Positions 24,215 to 36,169 of a DNA stretch of 64,000 nt are shown here, piece by piece. Each line of letters begins with the position of its first letter. The first letter of the stretch is position 1. The position numbers and the translations under genes were made by a program. The notes under the pieces were generated by a model. That model did no database searches. It was not told where the DNA came from and worked only from the letters and a program-made list of their open reading frames with translations. This stretch comes from Scedosporium boydii (lineage: Eukaryota > Ascomycota > Sordariomycetes > Microascales > Microascaceae): contig NJFT01000128.1 of NCBI GenBank assembly GCA_002221725.1, positions 1 through 64,000 of the forward strand, written 5' to 3'.

Positions 24215-27116
24215 TGTGAAGAATGTGGATTGTGGAGGAAAGGGTTTGATCAATTGCCAGCAATGACAGAAGGTATAATGACTGCTCGAGGATGACGAAC
24301 AGTCAATTGGAGGAGGAGAAGTTTGGAATTGAGCGAAAAAAGGATGATATCGTGGTGGTGTAGTGATGGAAGTTGAAGCTAGAGAGGGACGAAGGGAAGA
24401 AGGGAGAAGAAGGAAAAAAAAGATTATTATTAAACCGCACCGATACTCCGATAGGTCCGCTCGCGACAAGCAATGTGATAGGGTAGGCAGGTCCGGTGGA
24501 GTACTGCCGAGTACAGGTACCAAGACTCTGCACTCCACGACACTACGAAGTCGGAGGTGCATACGCCAATGTCGCAAAATACCAACAGACCAACGGAAGG
24601 AGTGGAAAGGAGGTTGGTTGCCTGGCTAGTCAGGCTCTTCCATCAACAGTGCCGAGCTGCCCACTTGGAAGCTCAGAGGCAGGGTACTGTTAGCCCCAAC
24701 CAACGCCACCTTGACCAGGGGCTAGGGAAGAGGAAGCGGCAATTATTACGAAGTTGACCCATCGCAGCTCGACGATCAATTTTCACTTCGGAATTCGTTC
24801 TTCATGTCCCCCTTCGATGGGAGGCCGAAAAGCAACATTGAAGCTTTTAATCGATGGATTGTACACTACCGAAAAGTACCAACACCCGCCAAGGTCTCTC
24901 CTCTTTCCTAATCAAGCCGTGCTCCCATCCTCGGCAACGAAGCATGAGAATTGTTTCCCGCTCCAGGAACGGACGACGACATTTGATAGATGATATTTGC
25001 CTCGCCGAACTCTCTTTAGGTTCGGGGAGGGGATCATGCCAATAGCCAACCGATGGCGACAACACTGAGCTGTTGAAAGCTTCAATTTTGGCTTGTGGCG
25101 CTTCGAACCAGCACTATGTACAAGTCTGGAATAGATCTACGGCTGATGACATGTTTGGGGCACCCCGCGAGAATCACAAGTCGGGGAAAACTGCTAATGA
25201 TGCAAGTTGGTGTCTTGGTGTAAGGTCGGACGTATGGATTATCTCGGAGGATGAAGAAACTACACTACTACACGATGAGTATAGGCTATTCCCGGGCCCA
25301 TCGAGTCTCGACCCGTCGGACCAGACAAATAGCCCCTCGTGGCTTGTGGAAGTTGTGGAATCGTGTGGATAGAAAATCCCGCGGCACTCCGTTGCTGTCC
25401 ACGGGAGCTTGTGCTTTGGGGAGGACTTGGAAGCTCCGTTTGTCCTTGATTTCCTGCCACGAAAATCGGGATTGCGGGACCCGAATTGGCCTTGATTCGA
25501 TTGACCTTCTCTTTCCGATCATTCCGGAGAGCTTGTGACACCCCCATTCAAGAAATCCTCCGAGCCTAGCTTCGCTGCCCGCATCAAAAACGCAAAGCTC
25601 CTCGGCGATCTATTCTACCGTGCGCTTCGCAGAAATCTCTAGAGACACTGTGTCATATTTTCACAACAATTAAACTTTACACTGTTCTCCTCTTGATTTG
25701 ATAAGCATCGGCTATTCGTCGGAATATATTACCTGTAACGGAACCCTGAGCCCTCTGATTTTCAGGTTGCTGGTATCAGGCATGGTTACAGACTCTTCTT
25801 TGAAAAATCTTGCGACACTTTCCCCCCTTAACCTTCCACCATCGTCACATCATCTCCTCACAGCAAATCCATTTCGCGGCCACGTCCTTTCATCCTCTCT
25901 CATCCCCGTTGACGTTGGCTCTACCGGAAATTGTCAGCAGAATTTGATACTTGCAAAACTGATTCTATACGACTTGTAATCCCCTCGATTTCGTTTCCGA
26001 CATTTCTCCGCCTGTCATCGCAGACTTGGCTAGACGGTCGACGAACAACAACACTTTACGACCATCTTCCATCCTCCAGGGAATCTTTTCGATCCAACAC
26101 GAACGACCAGATCGTGGCGAAATCACCTCTGTAAACTCGATCTGGATATACCTGTCATCTTTGACTATCTAGGGCCACTCGAACAAGTACACCTGATTCT
26201 GGTAACCCATCTCACTTGCCCTACCAAGACCGGTTTTGTGGTCGCCTGTACACACTCCCCAGCCCTTTCTATTAAGTAGAGGTATTTCTCCGCTGGGGAT
26301 ATCAGGCTGCGCTGTTTGAATCAGCAATTTGCGCTTTCGCCTAGCGGTGGCCAACTTTTCGGATCGGGCACGTGACCATAAGGACTCAACCTCTTCCAGG
26401 GCTAAACAGTCACAAGCAACGCCAATTGCAAGACCTAGAGTGGTTGGAACATCTTGCGGTGTTGAACCACAATTGCCCTCTGGCTGCGGCCCCTAGTCCA
26501 ACCCGTATCGTGAGCGACCATAAGAGAAGTGACTAGAAGGAAAACGAGTTTCTGTCGGCACCTCGAGGCCAACTTCGTACTTCCCTAGGCGTCCTAAACA
26601 CTACTTATCCTACTACCTGCGTACGATCCTATTAGGCCGACTAAAGGATCTAGACCAGCTGGAGCAAGGGGCAGTGAATCAGAGGCACGAGAAGTGTATT
26701 GAGCCAGAATAGACGACTCTGACCTGGCTGGGTGACACGAGTACTTGCCTCCTGGAGCTAGACTGGACGAGAGATTGTGAATCTCTCAGCCACACCATTC
26801 ATCCACATTGCTTCTCTCGAGAAGGCGATACAATCTCTAGAGACGGGGTCGACTATCCAACTTCTTCCCCCCCCCCCACACCAGCGTCTTCTCTTTCGAC
26901 GCTGCACGTCCCGGATCAAATTCTAAGCAACACAAGAGCACCACTCCCCTTTGAGACCGCCTCAAAGGTGTCACTTGTATTTCCCTCAAGAACGTCGGGA
27001 CAGAGGACCTTTTTTTAGACGCCAGCCACTGGCTGGGCTACTCTCTCCTCGCCTCCTCTGAGGTCTCCGGTCTTAGCCAATCCTTTCCCTACTACGTATT
27101 TCATCCTACAAGCACA
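24215..27116. other. Intergenic between citrate synthase and Seb1 (divergent promoters)
   Basis: About 2.9 kb with no recognisable gene; the longest open frames are short and unlike any family. It carries the promoter of citrate synthase on the left and of the Seb1-like gene on the right. Two perfect hairpins lie at 26769-26787 and 26948-26968 and a C run near 26868-26878. Confidence 0.55.
26769..26968 (+). promoter_or_regulatory. Two inverted repeats upstream of seb1
   Basis: GAGAGATT-GTG-AATCTCTC at 26769-26787 is an 8-bp perfect stem with a 3-base loop. CCTTTGAG-ACCGC-CTCAAAGG at 26948-26968 is an 8-bp stem with a 5-base loop. They lie 330 and 149 bp before the start codon, so at least the second may be in the 5' leader. 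Function unknown. Confidence 0.35.
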
Positions 27117-29899
27117 ATGTCCGCCGTGGCCGAACTGGAAGCTGGCCTTACTGCCATGCTCCAATTCAAACCCCCCGGTGTATCCACGTCGAGGATTAAG
27201 AGCCTGACTGATCTTTGTCAGAAGAATATCAAGGTAACCACGGATTTACTGTCACTTAGGCACTCTGGGAGATGATATGACCATAGCTAACATAAACATC
27301 TCTTGTAGGATGAATCTCTTATTGTCCAAAAATTCTATACCCATTTCAAGAAAGCCCCGGGCACCCACAAATTGGGCGTCCTCTATCTGATCGACTCGGT
27401 CGTAAGGAAATGGGTCGAGCAGGCTAAGCAAAATAACCAAGAAATTTCTAGCACTGCCCAGGATGGCACGTTCGCCGCCGGTGTATTCAGAGTAACAGAA
27501 ATCGTTCCGGCCTTGATGGATAACATTATCCAGTCTGCCCCAGCCGATCAAAAGGTATGTTTCTAGACTTCGCTTCATGATGGCCAGCCTCGTAGTCATC
27601 TGTAGCAGTGACGCCCCGAGAACTCTGCCTGAACACTTCTTTCCAATGATCCACTCTTCCTCCACGAAAGCTCCTTGTTCTGCTCGTAAGAGAATTCTGG
27701 TAGTTATGCCAGCATATTCCCTTTCACACATATCTATTCCACAATAATGGAGAAGGAAGGCTTGGAGAATCGTGGTTGTGATGAAGAGGAAATATGATTC
27801 CTGCGAAACAAGGCACACCCTGAGCTGCTCACGTACTTACTGGATTTCTTCTCTCTGCTGTAGGATAGGATAAAGAAACTGGTCGATATCTGGGAACGAG
27901 CACAGACGTTCCCTCCCGACTACATCGCCAAGTTCCGACGACAATTGGCTGATGGTGGAGCAAGTATGTATTCCTCTGAATGAACGACTGGTAACCCTAT
28001 GTCATGCTCGGAGCATTTTTCTAGGTGCCCCTTCGAGGGCGATTATAGAGTAACTAACGCAAGCTGTAGCTGTATCCACTACTCCCCCCGGCAGCCCTCC
28101 TCCTGGCCTGCCTGGCTCGGCGCCTGTACGGCCCGGCGCGGAGCCAACTGCTGCCCCGGCTCCCGCTGCTCAGCCTAGTGGCGCCAACATCATGGAGGTG
28201 TTGGCCAACATTGCCAAGCAGAGCGCAGTGAACCCTCCCAAGCCAACCGGAACCCCCCCCGTCGCACCTAGCACGTCCACACCCCCCGCTCAAGTTGGCG
28301 CGTACGGTCTACCTCCCACCACGACTCCCACCGCTGTGGGTTACCCCCAAGTTCAACAGCCCTTGGCCGCCGCTCCGGCCGTTCCCACGACCATGCCCGG
28401 CTTCCCCGCCCAATATCTTGCTGGACTCGCCTCCGCCCAGAACCTTGGTATTCCAGCTCTTGGAGCGCCCGCAGCGTACCCTGCCGCCGCTATACCCCCG
28501 GCCCCCGCCCCGGCCCCTCCGGCTCCCGCAGCTCCTGCTAGTGCCGCCCTTAGCGTTGACCAAGTCATGTTGATCAACACCCTTATCAATCAAGGCCTTA
28601 AGCCTGAGCAGATCTCTGCGATTCTTGCAGCGATGTCGGGTACCAGCGCTGCACCTGCGGCGCCAACTATGCCTGCTTTCGCTCAGCCACAGAACGGCGG
28701 ATGGGGACCTAGCGGCCACGCAGGCCATGATCATGCTCCTGCTGGTGACCGGAGAGGATACAGGAGCCGCTCGCGCTCAAAGTCGCCCGACCGCTGGGGC
28801 GGTGGACGTGATTCGCGTGGTGGTTATGATAGGCATAACCGCCGCTCTAGCAGCCGAGAGCGGGGTGGTAGGGATCGAGGAGACTACCGTCATCGTAGCC
28901 CTATGGGACGCCGCGAACGTAGTCCCGGTGATCGGCCCCATGAGAAGCCCCAAAAGTGGGTTGAGATGGACCACAATCTGAGACCTGGCCACATCAAAGG
29001 TAAAGTTCAATCCTCTCCATTGCCCTGCTCTCATGTCTCTACATAACTCCTAGCTAACCATTCTTCTGTCTACAGTCCTGAGCCGAACACTTTTCGTTGG
29101 CGGTGTTACGTGAGTTTCCCTTGCCCTTGTGCATATTGTAAGGTGTTTTCTTTTTACTAACGTCCACCATATAGTTGCTCCCAAGCTGAGCTTCACGACC
29201 TTTTCAGCCGAGTTGGCCATGTCCAATCCGTTATTATTAATAAAGAGAAGCGACATGCTTTCGTCAAGATGCTGACTCGCGAATATGCGATCGAGGCCAA
29301 GAATAGTATGGGTGAATATAAGTCCGGGGGTTTGGCTCTTCGAGTAAGTGTCGTCCCACAAATTGAATGGCATTTTGAAGGAAGTGAGGAAAAGAACTGA
29401 CCATTTTTACTTCTAGACTCGCTGGGGTGTCGGTTTCGGACCCCGAGATTGCTGCGACTACGAAACGGGTATTAGCGTCATCCCTATTGCACGCCTAACC
29501 GAAGCCGATCGAAAGTGGCTTCTCACTGCCGAATACGGAGGAACCGGCGGCGCGCCCATTGAGACTGGGATCTGCGTCGAGGAGCCCGACATTGAAATCG
29601 GAGCTGGCGTTTCCTCCAAGGCGATAAGCCGTCGTGTCCAGACCGACAAGGGTGGCGCGCATGGCCCCAAGTCCACCCGACCTCGCGATGAGGAGTTCCA
29701 CGGGCCCCCCGGCCGAGGCGATCGACCCCGACACCGTGATGTACGCCGTGATGACGACGGCCCTTCAAACCGCGACGGTCAATACCAAAACCCGTTGAAC
29801 CCGAATCTTATTCCCCCCGGATATGCCTACGGCATGCAGTCGATGCCCACGTACCCAGGATATCCATACTCGCAGGACTCCAAGCCTAATGGCTCTTAA
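27117..29899 (+). CDS. seb1: Nrd1/Seb1-type RNA polymerase II CTD-binding and RNA-binding protein
   Basis: Seven exons (27117-27233, 27309-27554, 27864-27963, 28070-28999, 29076-29109, 29175-29343, 29417-29899) give 692 residues. Residues 1-154 form a CTD-interacting domain (CID; GVLYLIDSVVRKWVEQAK, KLVDIWERAQTFP), which reads phosphorylated polymerase II tails. A long Pro/Ala-rich stretch follows, then an Arg/Ser/Asp-rich segment (about 355-440). The RRM starts at LFVGGVT near residue 470, and after it comes the TRWGVGFGPRDCCDY motif diagnostic of the Nrd1/Seb1 RNA-binding fold. Family members bind nascent RNA and control termination and 3'-end choice. The split of the RRM over three short exons is well supported by phase. 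Two hairpins lie in the upstream region. Confidence 0.93.
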
Positions 29900-30837
29900 A
29901 AATTCCCCTTTACCAGACCAAGCCCCCATTGTACGAAACTTTTGGGACTTGAGTAATAGTGGTGGTTTGCATTCAGCATCTACGACCTTTTCATGGAGAT
30001 AGATCCAAGTCTTCTCATATTTTTAGTTTCTTCTTTCTTCTTCTGTTCAAGGGTGGTAACCTCGTTCCTTTCACTGCATTTTTCGGCTGTACAACCGGGA
30101 GGGTTTTAGGAAGCTGTTTGACTTCTGCATTTGGACGGTGGCGGCATAGTGCTGAATTCATTGAGGAGTACGGATTGAGAGGGAAAAGAAAAAGAAAAGA
30201 AAGCAAGATAGCGACGTTGTTTTTTATTCATTTTTATTCTGTTCTACTTGCGGTTGATTGCTTTCCTGTGCGTATTTTTGCTGAAGCAACGGGACAAGTT
30301 GCTGTAAATGGTCTCTTGAGTTGAGACGAGGCTGCTGATTTTATGTCTCGGCTTTTTTTAACAATTGGACTTGGAATTAGTATGTTATCTTCTTTTGGTC
30401 CCGTCGTGTATGCTCTTCTCTCTTCGCGTAAGGATGTTCTGTCTCTCTTGATTCATGATTGTGATAGTCAAGGAAATAGAATGATGTTAGAACCAACCCG
30501 TCTCAACCAGTTTCTTAGGGGATAGGCACATTTCATATGAATTAGGATTGCAGTAAATTGATTCAGACGAGCTAGAACAGCAGAGGCGCCTCGAGGAGGT
30601 CGCACAAGCTCTCTAATATATAGCGGTGTATGTTACCAGTCGACCAAGAAAATTCCGAAAAGCAATCATCGCAACGAACATAGTTCCCTCCTCCACGTTT
30701 CTTCGCTCTCTACCGTGAGGTCATCCTGTTGCGAAAAAAATAAAATAAAAAAAGCCAGTCATTCCCGGGACTCATAAAAAGCCAAAGAGCATCATCCACA
30801 TCACCGTGCAGTATTGCGCCCCTGTGCCGCCCCATAC
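29900..30837. other. Intergenic between two convergent genes
   Basis: Contains the 3' untranslated regions of seb1 (rightward) and of the WD40 gene (leftward). T-rich around 30020-30050 and 30220-30250. No other feature seen. Confidence 0.6.
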
Positions 30838-33800
30838 TCAAGTTTCCGCCTCAAGATCAAGCCCGTAATCCATCCTCTCCAACATCCATAAATCCACCTG
30901 GGAAGCCTCCAAATCCGCCTTAACCTCAGGTGCCAACGTCTCCCAATCCAAGTCCTCCTCGCAGTTCTTCTGATGCTGTTCTGCAGCAGCATAGCTAGGC
31001 TGCGTGGGCTGGGCATATATGAGCGCTCTACGCCGCCATCGCCAGCCCGTGCTTCGTATCGACCGGCTCGAATTTTCCTGTTGATTCACCTCGAAGGAGC
31101 TCAGAAGGGGGCCAGTGGGGTCATTCTCGTGGGCCTCGGCGCGGTAGAGGTTTAGGGAGGAGTAGTTGGGGCCTTGAAAGACGCCCAGGATGGGGTTCGG
31201 GTTCCGCACGAGTTGTTCGCGGGCGAGATATTGCCTGGCGCGGAGGACGCCCGAATCGGGATCGTCGTCGCTTTGCCAGCCTTCCGGAAGGGGGGGCTCC
31301 GGGTGGGGGATGTATGGCTTCGGACGGCGGACGGGGCGTGTGGCTCTTCCGTTATCGAATGGGAGGTGGACAAAGTCTCCGGCCATATCGTCTTCCTTGT
31401 CCACCGAGAGTAGATAAACTCGGCCGCTCGCGTCTCCGACGGCTAGTTTCGAAAAGTCGGGAGAGAAAGCCCCGGCAGACACAGGGCCGGTAACCTCCAA
31501 GAGATCTCGGATCAAGGGGTCTTTATGACGCACGTTCCAGATCTTGACGACCCCATCTGACCCGCCAGTATATAGGCGATCAAGGGTGCTCCCCCATGCG
31601 GTAAACTTGACGCCCACGTCTTCTCTCTCCCTGTCGCCACGATATTCCTCGATAGGCTCTCCATGGCAGAGGATATGGATAGGCCTGTCTCCCTGGGACG
31701 TGTCCCAGACGTAAACCTTGCCGTCGGTCGACGCAGCCGTAACATAGAAGAACTCCGGGCTGTTCGGACGAATCGTGAGCTCATTGATATCGAGCGAATA
31801 GCAGTCCAGGATCTGCGTAAAGCCGTAGAACTCGGCTGAGGCGCTCATGGTAGCCGCGTTGTTTTCGGGCCGGAGCGGCGCGTTCGTGGCACTGCCCGTT
31901 CTGTTCGACAGTGCGAAGACGCGGATTTGCGTTCGGACATTGTGTCCCGCCATGTTAACGGGTACCGAGGTGGCGACTATGAAGATGGGCTTTGTCGGGT
32001 GCCAGATCACCTCGAATACGTTCTGGGCCATGGGGATGCCCATCGAGACCTCGCCGCCTGTTCGCACGTTGAACATCCTCATCACGCCGGAATTTCTCCT
32101 CTCCTCTGGGATGTCATTATCATCCGCATTAGCGGCACGAGGTGAATACCCGACAAGCAGATGGTGAGCACAAGCCTCGGCAAGGCCCCATTGAATAGTG
32201 GCAGGGTGATAGGCCCAGCTATCCGACTCCCCCGGTTGCACCTCGGGACCGCCGACCCTACCGCCTAATCCCCGGTAAGGGCTTAAGGAGAGGTTGTCCG
32301 CATCCACTACGCAGTACACTCTTACTGCTTGAACTTGAACATCAGACGCGGTCGCGACGAAGCGGGAGTCGTGCTTCGATACGACGACAAAGTTGACGTT
32401 CGCGTCATGCTGCCAGGTCCCCATGAGCTTCATAGACTTGCCCGTCTTATCCACTCTCCACGCCTTGACGGTTTTGTCAAAGCTCGACGTATAGGCTAGA
32501 TCTAGTTTCTCATCATACGCGGACGACACTACGGAGGCGTAGAGCCAGGGATCTTGGCTTCGCCGCATCGCCTCCGTCGAGTTTTCGCCCTTAGCGACTA
32601 CAGGTCGGGGGATGCGGTGATCCGAAAAGGCGCGGAGCGTTCCGGCGCTGGTGGAGCATAAAAGCAGATTTCCCGGCTTGTTATATTGCTGGTTATGCGC
32701 GTCGGAATGCTCCGTAGTACCGCAGATGAAGCTCGAGTCAGATACCCAGGATATGGTTATGATATCGCCAGCGCAGTCCGTCCACTCTTGCCGCAGCTCG
32801 AGCTCGTCTTCCCGCACTAGGCGTACCTCATCCTTGATGCCGCCGACGTTTCCTCCGCGGCCGAACAACGACCGGCCTTCTATTTCCCGCTTAAAAAGCA
32901 GGGAGGACGTCCGACCTGCGCGAGATGTTGTTCTGGCGGTATCAAAAGTATCACGCCGTAGCGTATAGATCCTTGGTCGCTTGGCAACTTGGCCGACGTT
33001 GACATCAACAAGGAAATAGTAAAGGTCCAATTCACTCCTCGCGCAAACCGCCCCTTGCCTGTGGATCTTTTCGGGTAGCTGCGTGGCAACTTGTGGGTGT
33101 CTCCTCAATATCTTCGCGATCTCACGTACCGGATTCTTAGGCGGCTTAGAGAGGGTGACCAATTCCCGCGCCTGCTGCCGGACATATTCGATCTCTTCTT
33201 TGCTAAAATCCACATGGTACGTATATGGTTCCTTTAGCGTTTCCAAGCCCAGTGACGCGACTTTGCTACTTCGCAGCGCTGTCTCGATAAGGCACCTATT
33301 TTTGGCGTCGATATACGGCCTCTGCGGGCCTAAGGTGAACCACCGATTCTGCGACCTGGTCGCACCTTCCAGCAAAGCACCGCTGGCGGATCCACCTTCC
33401 TGGTGTGCTCCTTCCTGTTTTTGCGATCGCCATTCGAGAGCTCGCGCCCTTGTCCGATAATTCGCTGGAGAGACGTCCGGAAGCACATTTCGTCGAGAAT
33501 TCTCGGCCAAAGGACGTGGTGTCGGGGGAGGAGGAGGAGGGTTGTCGACTAGATTCGGTTCGTGGGCGTGGTATGGCGGTGAGTCGCCGCTAGCCTCGTC
33601 TGCTCGCTGGGCGGATGGCAAAGTTAGGTCCTTGAATAGGACAGGTTAGCCTAGACATCGACGTGAAGCTGCGTGAAGGAACGTCGCTAAATTACCTCGC
33701 CTAGCCCGGCATCGTAGATATCGTCCTCCTGTTTTATGTAGCTGTCTCTGACCAGGCGTCTCTTCTTCCTAGGGGGTTCGGGGTCAATCTTGATGACCTC

Positions 33801-33932
33801 TGGCTGCGGGATGAGGGGGGTCGACGCCAGCGCGCCATTGAGGCTAGGCGCATGAGGAGGAGGAGTGTCGTCCGCCGTTAGATCAACGGGGAACTCATAG
33901 CTACCGGAATATGTTAGGACGGTTGCGGGCAT
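30838..33932 (-). CDS. Large WD40-repeat protein, possible CUL4-DDB1 substrate receptor
   Basis: Two exons (33696-33932 and 30838-33630) give 1009 residues. The N-terminus (about 50-70) has a basic nuclear-localisation-like cluster, PPRKKRRLVRDSY, followed by IKQE, which fits a SUMO consensus. Proline-rich sequence follows, then a conserved-looking helical region (about 190-300) and several WD repeats from about residue 350 (LAYTSSFDKTVKAWRV, DGKVYVWDTSQGD). One repeat, DGVVKIWNVRHKD, ends in W-N-x-R, matching the DWD-box pattern of DDB1-binding WD40 proteins. In Neurospora a large WD40 protein of this kind (DIM-9) directs heterochromatin formation with CUL4-DDB1. Orthology to it is my guess from size and architecture. 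The C-terminus is acidic. The gene converges with seb1 and borders the AT-rich decayed block. Confidence 0.75.
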
Positions 33933-34020
33933 GAGGTATAGAGATGCAGACTTATCAAGGCTGCATCTGCATCTTCCGATCTATGCTGCTGGATTCTAAA
34001 AGGAGCTCAGGGCGGATCTT

Positions 34021-34310
34021 ATTGCGGAGTTTAAAAGTTAATTTAAGATAAACTAAGACTTTAAACTCTTTAAATATTACTAAGCTAGTATTACTTAATA
34101 GTAATACTAAAATTTTTAAACTTTAATTTTGTAAATTTAAATTTATTAATAAATTAAATATAAAAATAATAATTTAAATTTTTAATAATTTTAATATATT
34201 ATATAATATTATTAATTAGTTATATAAAGCTTATATTTATAAAATATAGTTTTTATTAATTTTTTTAAAAAATTTTATAAATATTAAAATTATTATTATA
34301 ATTATTATAA
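34021..34310. repeat. AT-rich block, likely RIP-mutated repeat relic
   Basis: About 290 bp made almost only of A and T, dominated by TAAT, TTAA and ATTA words, abutting normal-composition DNA on both sides. Repeat-induced point mutation (C to T at CpA) is the usual cause of such sharply bounded blocks in sordariomycetes. The original element is not recognisable. Confidence 0.6.
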
Positions 34311-34679
34311 ACATCATCGTCCGCTATCCGCGCCGTCATTATATAGTATCGCAAGTATCACGAGTGTCGCCAATATTGATATCATCAATGTCGTGGTCGC
34401 TATTGTTGTCGTAGTCAAGACGTCTCTAAAATATTATACTCGAGCAAAGCTTGTGCGGGCCCAACTCGGAGGAGAATATGTTCCAATAAAAATTTTCTTA
34501 ATTAGAAAACCGCTCTGTTTAGCGTCGAATAATATTATGATTATTTTTTTCTCCTCTCTCTTTTTTTTAAAAAAAAATAACTCGAAGATTACTTTAATAT
34601 AATATCAAGAGCAAGGAAGACAAACGAGATGAATACAATCGTGTAGTTTAAAGTTAACTGTAGCAAAATACAAACGCGG

Positions 34680-35130
34680 CCTAGTGTCACGGCTCGACCG
34701 CAACATGGGCCGCAGGAAGAGCGGTGTAGAACGGCAGAAAAGACGGAGGAGCACGTGACTACAGGAAGCACGATCGGACGGGCGAAGACCGACCGACCGA
34801 TGCTCGAACGAAAGGAATCCGACCGATCGGTCAGTCGAGGACTGATCGATCGACAAAGGAAAATAAGTCTACGCACTGAAGATGGATGGAAGGGATGTCT
34901 ATATAAGGCTAGGATGGTTCCCCGTATCCAGTATGATCTTCCTACACTCTTCAGTAGTCAATACAAGTAACCACTACGACCTACACTTATATACGCACTT
35001 CTATATCACCGTGAATACTGCTCGACTGCCTCGTTTACACACAACAGGCCCCTACGACCCTGACACCAGCTGTACCCACCTGATATCCCGTTGATCAACC
35101 GGTTCCCAGTGTTAGGACCGTAACACCTAG
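34680..35130. mobile_element. Solo LTR of a retrotransposon with 5-bp target-site duplication
   Basis: The LTR body is 34685-35125 (441 bp). It starts TGTCACGG and ends CCGTAACA, imperfect inverted termini (7 of 8) of TG...CA type. The target duplication CCTAG flanks it exactly at 34680-34684 and 35126-35130. A TATA box (TATATAAG, 34900-34907) lies mid-element, as expected for the U3/R border of a rightward promoter. The U3 part (34790-34855) is packed with GACCGA/CGATCG-type words. No internal retroviral-type coding region is present next to it, so recombination between two LTRs has left a single copy. Its composition is normal, unlike the AT-rich block nearby, so it probably escaped RIP or arrived later. 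Ty1/copia versus Ty3/gypsy cannot be decided. Confidence 0.85.
34900..34907 (+). promoter_or_regulatory. TATA box inside the solo LTR
   Basis: TATATAAG about 215 bp into the LTR, placed as an LTR promoter would be. It could drive rightward transcription into 35 kb and beyond. Confidence 0.6.
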
Positions 35131-36169
35131 AGATAATTATGACTTATTTCAATGATGACCTTTTCATGTTGGAATGGAGAGCGTGTCGGCGTGCCGTTTG
35201 CATGCACAGTAATCTAAAGTAAAGTAGAAGATAGATTATGAATATCAATCTATTTAGTTCTAGAAAGGTTTACGAGCCATTCCTCTCATAATGAAGCAAG
35301 AGAAAGAAGTGAGATTGAACTGGAAGCATGAGAAGAAACTAGGTTCATAGATTCTTACTGTTTAGATAGCTCAATTCCGGCAACCTCACCACTGCGAGCT
35401 CTGAGGGTCCTCAGAAGACATTGGTGCTGCGATTGAGGATATATTTATTTTTACTCTTTCTCTCTCTCTCAGATCTACAATCTCTGCATTTCTGGTGCTC
35501 TTCACTTCATCTTCTCTGGGACCTATTAAGACTTCCCTAGAGCAAGAGCTCTGCGTTTGTTCTTTCGAAATAATCCGAGAATTATCCGATATGCTAGAGT
35601 CGGGGTAGAGAACGTCAACAATAACGAGCAAACCTTAATATCACTTCTTCTCTGATTAGGGATTTGTTTCTACACACAAAGTGCCCATCCCTTAAAACGC
35701 CAGGATGAAGCGTGCATCCTGGCTAATGGTGCGATTGATACTATTAGCCCCTTCTGACAGCCAATGGGAAAGGCATCAATTGATCCTTCATGAATCCTTC
35801 GATGCCTGTTTCATGGGACCATAATCGTGACCCAGGCCCGGGGCGGGGGCCGGGTGGGGGCGGAGTAGCGGAGCACCGGAAGGTTATTGGTGGTGCCGCA
35901 GGGAAGTTGCAACCCTGTTTGGTTGGTCGGTCGCGACCTGCAACCGACATCAAGCAATGGTTGTGTAACTGCAACCGCCTGTTCCATTAATAGAGCCAAA
36001 TCCATTGAATTCTCGGCTGCCTGGGCTCACCCTTCCATTTGATGTCGTTTCGTTTTTCTCTCTCCTACCTCTCCCAAGCCTTGCCCGAGCTTCCGAAGCC
36101 CGATCAAATTTCCCATCGCCTCACTCACTTGTGCCTTGGGAGGTCTTCATCGTCCTCTTGTCGCTAGCA

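Larger units (their letters stand above)
33933..36169. other. Decayed intergenic block: AT-rich segment, solo LTR, unassigned DNA
   Basis: Left to right: WD40 promoter, an extremely AT-rich segment (34021-34310), moderately AT-rich DNA with CGTC/CATC-type degenerate simple sequence (34310-34600), the solo LTR (34685-35125), and 35131-36169 with nothing recognised. One ATCAATTGAT lies at 35775. Confidence 0.6.

Noticed and set aside
27252..27818. 188-codon - strand frame over seb1
   Set aside because: Overlaps conserved CID exons 2 and intron 2 of seb1 on the opposite strand and has no family resemblance.
34393..34602. 69-codon + strand frame in the AT-rich block
   Set aside because: Low-complexity translation in mutated repeat DNA, with no support as a gene.
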